The notes under the pieces: model-generated
What the model was told of the DNA's origin: nothing
Databases searched by the model: none
What the model saw: the letters and a program-made list of their open reading frames with translations, nothing else
Position numbers and translations under genes: made by a program
Part shown: positions 1-4,984 of the stretch, in pieces
Layout of the letters: the number at the start of each line of letters is the position of its first letter
Position numbering within the stretch: the stretch's first letter is position 1
Origin: Gammaproteobacteria bacterium
GTDB taxonomy: Bacteria > Pseudomonadota > Gammaproteobacteria > Chromatiales > Chromatiaceae
Length of the DNA stretch: 6,473 nt
Direction of reading: 5' to 3'
NCBI GenBank assembly: GCA_024644505.1
Contig: JAHEHQ010000151.1
Span: forward strand, 1 to 6,473

Positions 1-18
1 ACAATCGGGGCCGGAGGC

Positions 19-933
19 ATGTTTGATACAGCTCAGCTGTGGTATGTTTCACCGAATGAGTTTCCCGGTCCGGAACCCCAATGGAACCGATTCATGAGTA
101 ATCCAAAACACACAATTTTCTGGATGGTGATCTATCTGGGAGTCGTGGCAGCCGTTTGTGGACTTCTGTACGAACCTTTGAAAGGCGCCTTTTTCGCCAA
201 CTGGGTATTTAATCTCCTGATTGTCTGTGTGCTGCTGATAGGTGTGATCATCACCTTCAGGCAGGTGCTGATCCTGAGACCGGAACTGGAGTGGATCAAG
301 GTTTTCCGCACCGGTCAGACCGGGCTTTCGGTTGCCCGGGAGCCACGGCTTCTCAAGCCCCTGGCCAAGAACCTGGACAGCCACGTCAAACACGACCGAT
401 TCACCATGTCCGCCCTTTCGCTGCGCACGGTGCTCGACGGCATTCGCACCAGGCTGGACGAGTCCCGGGAGATCTCGCGTTACATGATCGGCCTGCTGGT
501 GTTTCTGGGCCTGCTGGGAACCTTTTGGGGTCTGCTGGGCACCATCGATGCGGTTGGCACGGTAATCGGGGGGCTGGAGCTGGGAGACAGGGACTTTGCC
601 CAGGTCTTTGCCGAACTCAAGACCGGACTCATGCAGCCCCTTGCGGGTATGGGTACGGCATTCAGTTCCTCCCTTTTCGGGCTCGGGGGGTCCCTGGTCC
701 TTGGATTTCTCGATATTCAGGCAGGCCACGCCCAGAATCGCTTCTACGATGGGCTCGAGGAGTGGCTGTCCGGTATGACCCACCTGATCGATGCGCCGGC
801 ATCCCTTGAAGAGGCCCAGATGAGCGGCGGGGAAGCCACGAGAAACGATTTATCCCTGCTGGTCAGTGAGCTGATCCGGGAGAACAGGGCACTTCGTGAT
901 CAGCTCGAGGTGAAGGACCCGGAGCAGGGCTGA
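19..933 (+). CDS. MotA/TolQ/ExbB-type proton channel subunit (non-flagellar motor-like)
   Basis: Predicted inner-membrane subunit that would conduct protons and drive movement of the MotB/OmpA-like partner encoded 19 nt downstream. I see four hydrophobic segments at about residues 33-51, 62-80, 155-176 and 205-232. The third carries the family signature LGLLGTFWGLLGT (163-175) and the fourth GMGTAFSSSLFGLGGSL (210-226), which line the channel in MotA, TolQ and ExbB. A cytoplasmic stretch (about 82-150) separates the two membrane pairs, as in MotA. A short helix ends the protein (about 283-299). The length of 304 residues fits the family. The start is uncertain: GGAGG (13-17) lies only 1 nt from this ATG, the frame is open to the left edge, and Met26 (ATG at 94) would also keep all four helices. 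It resembles MotA-like proteins paired with coiled-coil OmpA proteins in many proteobacteria, whose function I do not know. No flagellar, Tol or TonB gene is adjacent. Confidence 0.88.
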   Translation: MFDTAQLWYVSPNEFPGPEPQWNRFMSNPKHTIFWMVIYLGVVAAVCGLLYEPLKGAFFANWVFNLLIVCVLLIGVIITFRQVLILRPELEWIKVFRTGQTGLSVAREPRLLKPLAKNLDSHVKHDRFTMSALSLRTVLDGIRTRLDESREISRYMIGLLVFLGLLGTFWGLLGTIDAVGTVIGGLELGDRDFAQVFAELKTGLMQPLAGMGTAFSSSLFGLGGSLVLGFLDIQAGHAQNRFYDGLEEWLSGMTHLIDAPASLEEAQMSGGEATRNDLSLLVSELIRENRALRDQLEVKDPEQG

Positions 934-952
934 ACCGGGGCCTGTTGAAACC

Positions 953-2230
953 ATGCTAGCCAGCTCGCGTCGCGTCCGCACCGCAATAAACATCTGGCCG
1001 GGGTATGTGGATGCCCTGTCCGCGCTGTTGATGCTGGTGATCTTCACCCTGCTGATCTTCACCCTGGCCCAGGTCTTTCTTTCCGAGCTGGTCTCGAACC
1101 AGGACCGGGAACTGGAAGAACTCAACGCACGCCTGTCCGAAATCTCAAACCTTCTCGGTCTGGCGCAGACCAGGAACCGGGAACTGGACGGAAAAATACA
1201 GGCACTTTCAGAGGAATACAGCAGCAGCCTGGAAGAAAGATATGACCTGATGGGGCAGGTGGAGGAATTGTCGGCGATAACCCAGGCCGACAAGGAGAAA
1301 ATCGAGCTGCAATTGCGCACCATCATCTCTCTCCAGCAGGATATCGGGGCCCTGCGCAAACTCAGGGAGGAACTGGAGCGGGAGGTTGGCGCCTTGTCGT
1401 CATCCCTGGCCGGGAAGGAGGGGGAGTTGGGGCTGCTCAGGGACCGCTCCAAGTCACTCCAGGCCAGGTTGGCGGAAGAGGAGGAGCGCACGCTGCTGTC
1501 CCAGGAAGAGATAGCGGAGAAGGACATTCGCATCGAGGAGTTGTTCGGCCTGGTTACTCTGGGTAACGAAGCCCTGGAACAGGAAAAGCAGCTCTCGGCC
1601 AGTGCGCAGGCCCAGGTGGAACTGCTGACCCAGCGTATCGAAGCACTCAGGGAGCAGCTGAAGGTTATCGGTCAGGCCTTGAAGCTTGCCGAGGAGAAGA
1701 ACCGCGAACAGGAAGTCCAGCTGACGGATCTCGGCAGCCGCCTGAATACCCTGCTGGCTCAAAGGGTCAACGAACTGGAGCAGTATCGATCCGAATTCTT
1801 CGGCAGGCTCAGGGAGGTGCTGGCCGAGAACCCGAACATTCGTGTCGTGGGAGACAGGTTCGTTTTTCCGTCCGAACTGCTTTTTGCCTCCGGGTCCGAC
1901 ACCCTGGGTGAGCAGGGCAAGCAGGAACTGTCGAAGCTTGCAATAACGCTGCGAGAGATTTCCAGCAGGATCCCCCTGGATGTCAGCTGGATTCTCAGGG
2001 TCGACGGCCATACCGACCGTCGGCCCATAAACACCGAAAGATTTCCTTCGAACTGGGAACTGTCCACTGCCCGGGCTGTATCAGTCGTGCGCTATCTGGC
2101 CGAGCAGGGCATTCCCCAGCAGCGCCTCGCGGCCACGGGATTCGCCCAGTTTCATCCTGTGGATACCGAAGAATCGGCGGAGGCTTATCAGCGCAACCGG
2201 CGAATAGAGATAAAACTCACTGACAGATAA
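953..2230 (+). CDS. MotB-like coiled-coil protein with C-terminal OmpA peptidoglycan-binding domain
   Basis: Predicted partner of the upstream MotA/ExbB-like channel. It has an N-terminal inner-membrane helix (about 18-43) and a periplasmic body. The helix begins WPGYVDALSALLM; Asp20 sits where flagellar MotB has its proton-binding Asp32. Residues 17-293 contain no proline, and about 46-285 are rich in Glu, Gln, Arg and Leu with heptad spacing, which indicates a long coiled coil. An OmpA/MotB domain follows (about 295-425): VDGHTDRRPI at 350-359, then FPSNWELSTARA, and YQRNRRIEIKL at 412-422, covering the residues that hold peptidoglycan diaminopimelate in this family. The 425-residue length exceeds flagellar MotB (about 300) because of the coil. 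The gene starts 19 nt after the channel gene and is probably co-transcribed. The ribosome site is weak (GGGG at 938-941). Lacking flagellar neighbours, I would not call it motB. Confidence 0.9.
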   Translation: MLASSRRVRTAINIWPGYVDALSALLMLVIFTLLIFTLAQVFLSELVSNQDRELEELNARLSEISNLLGLAQTRNRELDGKIQALSEEYSSSLEERYDLMGQVEELSAITQADKEKIELQLRTIISLQQDIGALRKLREELEREVGALSSSLAGKEGELGLLRDRSKSLQARLAEEEERTLLSQEEIAEKDIRIEELFGLVTLGNEALEQEKQLSASAQAQVELLTQRIEALREQLKVIGQALKLAEEKNREQEVQLTDLGSRLNTLLAQRVNELEQYRSEFFGRLREVLAENPNIRVVGDRFVFPSELLFASGSDTLGEQGKQELSKLAITLREISSRIPLDVSWILRVDGHTDRRPINTERFPSNWELSTARAVSVVRYLAEQGIPQQRLAATGFAQFHPVDTEESAEAYQRNRRIEIKLTDR

Positions 2231-2340
2231 GCATTTTCTTGCCCCTCGGACAGGTTTTCCTTTCTGCGGGGGCAGGTTCGCGCCGGGTTTGTCGTTACCA
2301 AAATTTAATCCCTTTGTCATATTCCTGTAGTAAGCCTGCC

Positions 2341-2471
2341 GGATAATCCCGGTCAAGGGATTGCAGCAGGATGACTGATGCGACAGGGAAACGGAGTTTC
2401 CTCCACGGACGGGCAAGTTCAGCAATGAACGACCTCAGCTCTTAACCCGGTCCTTTGGCCGGGTTTCTTTT
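2341..2471 (+). ncRNA. candidate structured small RNA (or leader RNA) with four hairpins and a terminator
   Basis: I do not recognise an RNA family. Visible hairpins in order are: AATCCC/GGGATT (2345-2350 with 2357-2362); GCAGCAG/CTGATGC (2363-2369 with 2375-2381, one mismatch, loop GATGA); GGAAAC/GTTTCC (2387-2392 with 2396-2401, loop GGA); GTTCA/TGAAC (2417-2421 with 2426-2430, GCAA tetraloop of the GNRA type). These are followed by an intrinsic terminator (2444-2471). Six GGA triplets fall within 2341-2409, two of them in or at hairpin loops, the arrangement bound by CsrA/RsmA. That regulator link is inference. The 5' end is unknown because I find no convincing -35/-10 pair, so 2341 is only the left edge of visible structure. 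Alternatives are a 3'-UTR-derived RNA of the motor operon, or a terminating leader for the small peptide gene 95 nt downstream. Confidence 0.45.
2444..2471 (+). terminator. intrinsic terminator
   Basis: A 7-bp stem, AACCCGG (2444-2450) with CCGGGTT (2459-2465), has an 8-nt loop in which CC and GG can pair further. It runs straight into a T-rich tract, TTTCTTTT (2464-2471). This is the clearest rho-independent terminator in the window. It would end the structured RNA candidate and any read-through from the motor pair. Confidence 0.8.
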
Positions 2472-2565
2472 GCGGTAATTAACCCAGTCCATAGCTCGGA
2501 TATTCTCAAGTTTTCCAGGTTCTTGACGCTAAGGAGAATGAATTTCAAGAATCGGGGGTGCGGAA

Positions 2566-2706
2566 ATGCTGAGGGTTGCTGTCGGTATCACCATGTTTAT
2601 TCTGTCCTTCGTTTTGATCTCCATCACTCCCCCTGAAAAATCCAATGCGATGGCGGGCCAGGGATTCACCGGTTCTTCCATTGCGCAGCAGGTTTCCGGT
2701 AACTAG
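2566..2706 (+). CDS. putative 46-residue exported or membrane-anchored small peptide
   Basis: The function is unknown and I recognise no family. The reading frame begins MLRVAVGITMFILSF: one Arg, then about 18 hydrophobic residues (4-21), then PPEKSNAMAG. This looks like a signal peptide with possible cleavage after Ala28 (S-N-A), or a single membrane anchor. The rest (29-46) is short, polar, and rich in Gly, Ser and Gln. A G-run (2554-2558) sits 7 nt before the ATG as a weak ribosome site. The stop codon TAG (2704-2706) lies inside a 24-bp perfect palindrome. A competing ATG at 2538 in another frame has AAGGAG only 1 nt away and encodes a 33-residue Cys/His-rich peptide without export features, so I prefer the 2566 frame. 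The peptide may not be expressed at all. Confidence 0.38.
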   Translation: MLRVAVGITMFILSFVLISITPPEKSNAMAGQGFTGSSIAQQVSGN

Positions 2707-2726
2707 TGGGCCGCGCGGCCCACTAG
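2703..2726. repeat. 24-bp perfect palindrome overlapping a stop codon
   Basis: Arms CTAGTGGGCCGC and GCGGCCCACTAG abut with no spacer, so the two strands read identically over 24 bp. It includes the TAG stop of the small peptide frame. As RNA it could form a GC-rich hairpin. As DNA it could be a protein-binding site. No T-tract follows directly. Confidence 0.85.
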
Positions 2727-2746
2727 CACCCGGGCCCCACATTTTT
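2706..2746 (+). terminator. possible terminator for the small peptide gene
   Basis: GTGGG (2706-2710) can pair with CCCAC (2736-2740), and CC (2711-2712) with GG (2733-2734) across one bulged C. ATTTTT (2741-2746) follows immediately. This pairing competes with the perfect palindrome at 2703-2726, so only one can form at a time. The stem is imperfect and the call is tentative. Confidence 0.3.
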
Positions 2747-2762
2747 CGCCTGTCGACCAAAC

Positions 2763-2836
2763 TGTAGGGCCGAATTCATTCGGCCAGTGCCCGGTTTGAT
2801 TCGACCAGCTGTTGGCCGAATGAATTCGGCCCTACA
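2763..2836. repeat. REP/MITE-like inverted repeat with palindromic arms
   Basis: Two perfect 24-bp inverted arms (2763-2786 and 2813-2836) surround a 26-nt loop. The left arm begins TGTAGGGCCGAATTC. Each arm contains its own inverted repeat, GGCCGAAT and ATTCGGCC separated by TC, so it can fold alone or pair with the other arm. Outward ends reading TGTAGGG and CCCTACA resemble dispersed intergenic palindromes that I recall from proteobacterial genomes; family membership is not verified. I see no target-site duplication (flanks CAAAC and ATATC). It ends 3 bp from the stop of the convergent lipoprotein gene, where it may also act as a terminator. Confidence 0.8.
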
Positions 2837-2839
2837 ATA

Positions 2840-3511
2840 TCACCTGCTTTTCCCCGGTTGAATGCGTGTGCCGCATTGGAGGCTTCTTTTCATAAGCTGA
2901 TCCACTGTTAACAGGGGTTCGGTGCCGGTCCGGCATCCCGCTGTCTGCAAGGCCCTGGCCGTCCAATGGTTGCTGTTGTTGAACAGGTGGTATGCTTCGC
3001 CGGAGCGATAGAACCTGCTTTTTCCGTAGAGACCGGGTCCGAGAAATATCCTGTTACCCGTCTTGTCTCTCTGGTGACTGTCATTGAAATACCGGCACAA
3101 CCGTTCCAGTTCCATCTCCGAAATTCGAATTCCGACAACCTCGCTGTATGGGAAGTAACGGGTTACCGGGCTGTCGAATCCGACGATATGCAGCACGCTT
3201 TCCGTGGGGGCCAGACCGGCCTGCAGCGTGGTCAGCAAATCCGGCTCCGGGGTTTGGTAGAACTCGCTGTCTCCCCAGCCCACCTCCAGATAGGTGGAAT
3301 CCGGAAAGTCCTCGTGTGCCGGCCAAACACCCTTTGGTATATCCCCGCGCCGTACAACGATTCCGGCATGCCATCCGTGATTTACCAGATAGATGCTTCT
3401 TGCCGGAGTATCCTGATCGGCAAATGCAACGCGCGGGCAAACGGCGCATCCGGCGGTCATGAAACCGATGCCGAACAATATGATCTGGAGATAACGGGTC
3501 TTTTCATTCAT
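2840..3511 (-). CDS. DUF2459 / TIGR02117 family putative lipoprotein
   Basis: Conserved protein of unknown biochemical function, related to the DUF2459 family (named TIGR02117 after members found near urease genes; no urease gene is visible here). Residues 7-21 are hydrophobic and end MTAGC, so Cys22 could be a lipidated cysteine. Thr instead of Leu at -3 makes this lipobox imperfect. Family-like motifs are LVNHGWHAGIVV (42-53), LEVGWGDSEFY (75-85), and LFNNSNHWTARAL (176-188). As I recall the family, the last motif usually reads TCNxW; here Cys is replaced by Ser180. The 223-residue length is typical. I chose Met at 3511 because it opens the signal sequence and follows TTTGGAG, although that site is only 2 nt away. 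The same frame extends to a Met at 3565. The gene is divergent from the NamZ-family gene and converges on the small peptide. Confidence 0.82.
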   Translation of the reverse strand: MNEKTRYLQIILFGIGFMTAGCAVCPRVAFADQDTPARSIYLVNHGWHAGIVVRRGDIPKGVWPAHEDFPDSTYLEVGWGDSEFYQTPEPDLLTTLQAGLAPTESVLHIVGFDSPVTRYFPYSEVVGIRISEMELERLCRYFNDSHQRDKTGNRIFLGPGLYGKSRFYRSGEAYHLFNNSNHWTARALQTAGCRTGTEPLLTVDQLMKRSLQCGTRIQPGKSR

Positions 3512-3623
3512 CACTCCAAAGATTATAGGGGAGTGCCGCTGCCCAGGTGCCCTGGCTGCTATCATAAGACGGTTTCAGATTGGCACTGCAAAGGGGGGCT
3601 GCCATGTCCGGGGGGGAAACATC
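3512..3623. promoter_or_regulatory. shared upstream region of two divergent genes
   Basis: These 112 bp separate the DUF2459 gene (leftward) and the NamZ-family gene (rightward) and must hold any local promoters for both. A perfect TATAAT lies on the minus strand (3527-3522), but it ends just 10 nt before the leftward ATG and lacks a good -35. On the plus strand TATCAT (3560-3565) is -10-like, again with no clear -35. A 13-bp inverted repeat, CCAGG-TGC-CCTGG (3543-3555), lies near the middle and could be an operator. A seven-G run (3610-3616) serves as the ribosome site of the rightward gene, 7 nt before its ATG. Confidence 0.4.
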
Positions 3624-4829
3624 ATGAAATCCGGTCTGGATCGACTGGTCGAAGATCCGGTACTGCGCCGACCGTTGAAGGGCAGGCGTGTGGCGCTGTT
3701 GGCTCATCCTGCCTCCGTGAGACAGGATCTCACCCATGCCCTGGACGCCCTTTCATCACTCGACGATATCCACGTGACCGCCGCATTCGGTCCTCAGCAT
3801 GGCCTGCGCGGCGACAAACAGGACAACATGGTGGAGTCCGAGGATTACAGGGACACCATCCACGACATACCGGTCTTCAGTCTCTACGGGGAGGTGCGCA
3901 GACCCACGCCGGGGATGATGGACAGCTTCGATGTGCTGCTGGTGGATCTGCAGGACCTGGGCTGTCGTATCTATACCTTCGTTACCACGCTGCGTTACAT
4001 ACTCGAGGCTGCCGCAGAGCACGCCAAGACGGTCTGGGTGCTCGACCGCCCCAATCCCGCGGGTCGTCCGGTGGAAGGCCTGAGGCTCAGGGCGGGCTGG
4101 GAAAGCTTCGTGGGCGCGGGCCGGTTGCCCATGCGACACGGTTTGACGCTGGGGGAGTTGGGACGCTGGTTCGTGAATGTCCTGGAACTGGATGTCGACT
4201 ACCGGGTTATCGAAATGGAGGGCTGGTCGCCGTCGCAGGGTCCGGGATTCGGTTGGCCCCTCGGTGAACGGAACTGGGTAAACCCAAGCCCCAATGCCCC
4301 CAATCCCTGGATGGCGCGCTGTTACCCGGGGACCGTTATGCTGGAGGGAACGACCCTTTCGGAGGGACGGGGTACGACCAGACCCCTTGAAATGCTCGGG
4401 GCGCCGGCGCTGGATCCGCGTGCCCTGCTTGGAATGATGGCTGAGATGGCACCCCAATGGCTGGAAGGCTGTCGACTCCGGGAATGCTGGTTTCAACCGA
4501 CCTTCCACAAACATGTCGATACACTCTGTGCCGGACTACAGATCCATGTGGAGGATGGCACCTACGGTCATGAATCCTTCAGGCCCTGGCGCCTGACCGC
4601 GCTGGCCTTCAAGGCCCTGCGTGGGCTGCAACCGGATTATGCGCTTTGGCGCGATTTTCCCTATGAATACGAGTACGAGAGATTGGCCATAGATCTCATC
4701 AATGGTACGGAGTTGCTGCGCGAGTGGGTAGACGATCCGGCTGCCCTGCCGGGAGATCTCGAGGCGCTGGCGGTTCCTGACGAGACAGCCTGGATCGATG
4801 AATCCAGGGAATTTCTTCTCTACGCTTGA
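3624..4829 (+). CDS. DUF1343 family protein, NamZ-like exo-beta-N-acetylmuramidase homologue
   Basis: Characterised members (Bacillus subtilis NamZ, Tannerella forsythia) release N-acetylmuramic acid from the non-reducing end of peptidoglycan fragments. This protein may have that role in wall recycling. Family motifs run in order: AFGPQHGLRGDKQDNM (54-69), SLYG (86-89), VDLQDLGCRIYTF (107-119), LDRPNPAGRPVEG (near 144-156), RHGLTLGELGRWF, WVNPSPNAPNPW, and YPGTVMLEGTTLSEGRGTT, with a C-terminal domain after about residue 260. The length of 401 residues is normal. Two oddities: I see no signal peptide, so it is predicted cytoplasmic unless exported another way, and the first motif has Gln58 where I recall Glu (PEHG) in characterised enzymes. 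A G-run (3610-3616) lies 7 nt before the ATG. The gene is transcribed away from the DUF2459 lipoprotein gene. Family assignment is firm; activity is inferred. Confidence 0.9.
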   Translation: MKSGLDRLVEDPVLRRPLKGRRVALLAHPASVRQDLTHALDALSSLDDIHVTAAFGPQHGLRGDKQDNMVESEDYRDTIHDIPVFSLYGEVRRPTPGMMDSFDVLLVDLQDLGCRIYTFVTTLRYILEAAAEHAKTVWVLDRPNPAGRPVEGLRLRAGWESFVGAGRLPMRHGLTLGELGRWFVNVLELDVDYRVIEMEGWSPSQGPGFGWPLGERNWVNPSPNAPNPWMARCYPGTVMLEGTTLSEGRGTTRPLEMLGAPALDPRALLGMMAEMAPQWLEGCRLRECWFQPTFHKHVDTLCAGLQIHVEDGTYGHESFRPWRLTALAFKALRGLQPDYALWRDFPYEYEYERLAIDLINGTELLREWVDDPAALPGDLEALAVPDETAWIDESREFLLYA

Positions 4830-4881
4830 TACCGGTGTCGAAAGCGGCAGAATGGTAGCGATCGGATCAGTTTCCCCCTCA

Positions 4882-4920
4882 CCCCAACCCTCTCCCGGCG
4901 GGAGAGGGGGTTTGTTGGGG
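4882..4920. repeat. dispersed-type GC-rich hairpin repeat downstream of the NamZ-family gene
   Basis: A 9-bp perfect stem, CCCTCTCCC (4888-4896) with GGGAGAGGG (4900-4908), closes a GGC loop. An outer CCCCAA (4882-4887) pairs with TTGGGG (4915-4920), leaving a one-sided 6-nt bulge. The left part, preceded by CCCCCTCA, matches a very common proteobacterial intergenic repeat (CCCTCACCCCAACCCTCTCCC-like) as I remember it. It starts 52 nt after the upstream stop and could end transcription weakly, since only TTTGTT follows the inner stem on the plus strand. Confidence 0.65.
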
Positions 4921-4971
4921 GACGCTGCTCCGGGGTGATCCCGGTCGTAACGGTGGACTCAACACAATGAC

Positions 4972-4976
4972 AGGAG
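4972..4976 (+). promoter_or_regulatory. ribosome binding site deciding the oxidoreductase start
   Basis: AGGAG lies 8 nt before the ATG at 4985. An in-frame ATG at 4967 would add six residues (MTGDAS) but would place this motif inside the gene. The 4985 start also gives the usual family beginning, a short lead-in to GWILRVDL. Confidence 0.65.
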
Positions 4977-4984
4977 ATGCATCT

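Larger units (their letters stand above)
2231..2565. other. 335-nt intergenic region after the motor pair
   Basis: No convincing protein gene lies here. The first 110 nt (2231-2340) show only a loose GCCCC/GGGGC pairing (2241-2245 with 2269-2273) without a U-tract, so I see no clear terminator directly behind the motor pair. From 2341 to 2471 there is a compact series of hairpins ending in an intrinsic terminator, annotated separately. The last 94 nt (2472-2565) precede a small ORF and contain AAGGAG (2531-2536) only 1 nt before an out-of-frame ATG, plus a G-run at 2554-2558. Confidence 0.7.

Noticed and set aside
49..783. 244-codon minus-strand frame
   Set aside because: It lies wholly opposite the channel gene, which has clear motifs; the antisense product has none.
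850..1533. 227-codon minus-strand frame, very rich in serine
   Set aside because: It is the complement of the Glu/Leu-rich coiled coil; the serine richness follows from that composition. It overlaps both motor genes and has no family motif.
19..2230. Zorya anti-phage system
   Set aside because: The MotA/MotB-like pair is suggestive, but no ZorC, ZorD or ZorE follows, and the long coil is in the OmpA partner instead of the channel subunit.
2240..2274. Terminator directly behind the motor pair
   Set aside because: TGCCCC and GGGGCA can pair, but the loop is 23 nt and no T-tract follows.
2341..2471. Cyclic-di-GMP-I (GEMM) riboswitch
   Set aside because: A GNRA loop and a GACAGGGAAAC stretch invite the comparison, but the paired-helix order and conserved core I know for that class are not there.
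2523..2552. Promoter TTGACG with AAGAAT before the small peptide
   Set aside because: The -10 matches only 4 of 6, and the implied start site would leave almost no leader or ribosome site.
3604..3627. Seven-codon frame ending in an ATGA overlap with the NamZ-family start
   Set aside because: Translational coupling is conceivable, but the frame is too short to distinguish from chance and its G-run is better explained as the ribosome site.
2966..4267. 433-codon plus-strand frame
   Set aside because: It runs antisense to the DUF2459 gene and then out of frame through the NamZ-family gene. Both have strong motifs, so this frame is a chance opening in GC-rich DNA.
3756..4514. 252-codon minus-strand frame
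   Set aside because: It is an antisense shadow of the NamZ-family gene without recognisable motifs.
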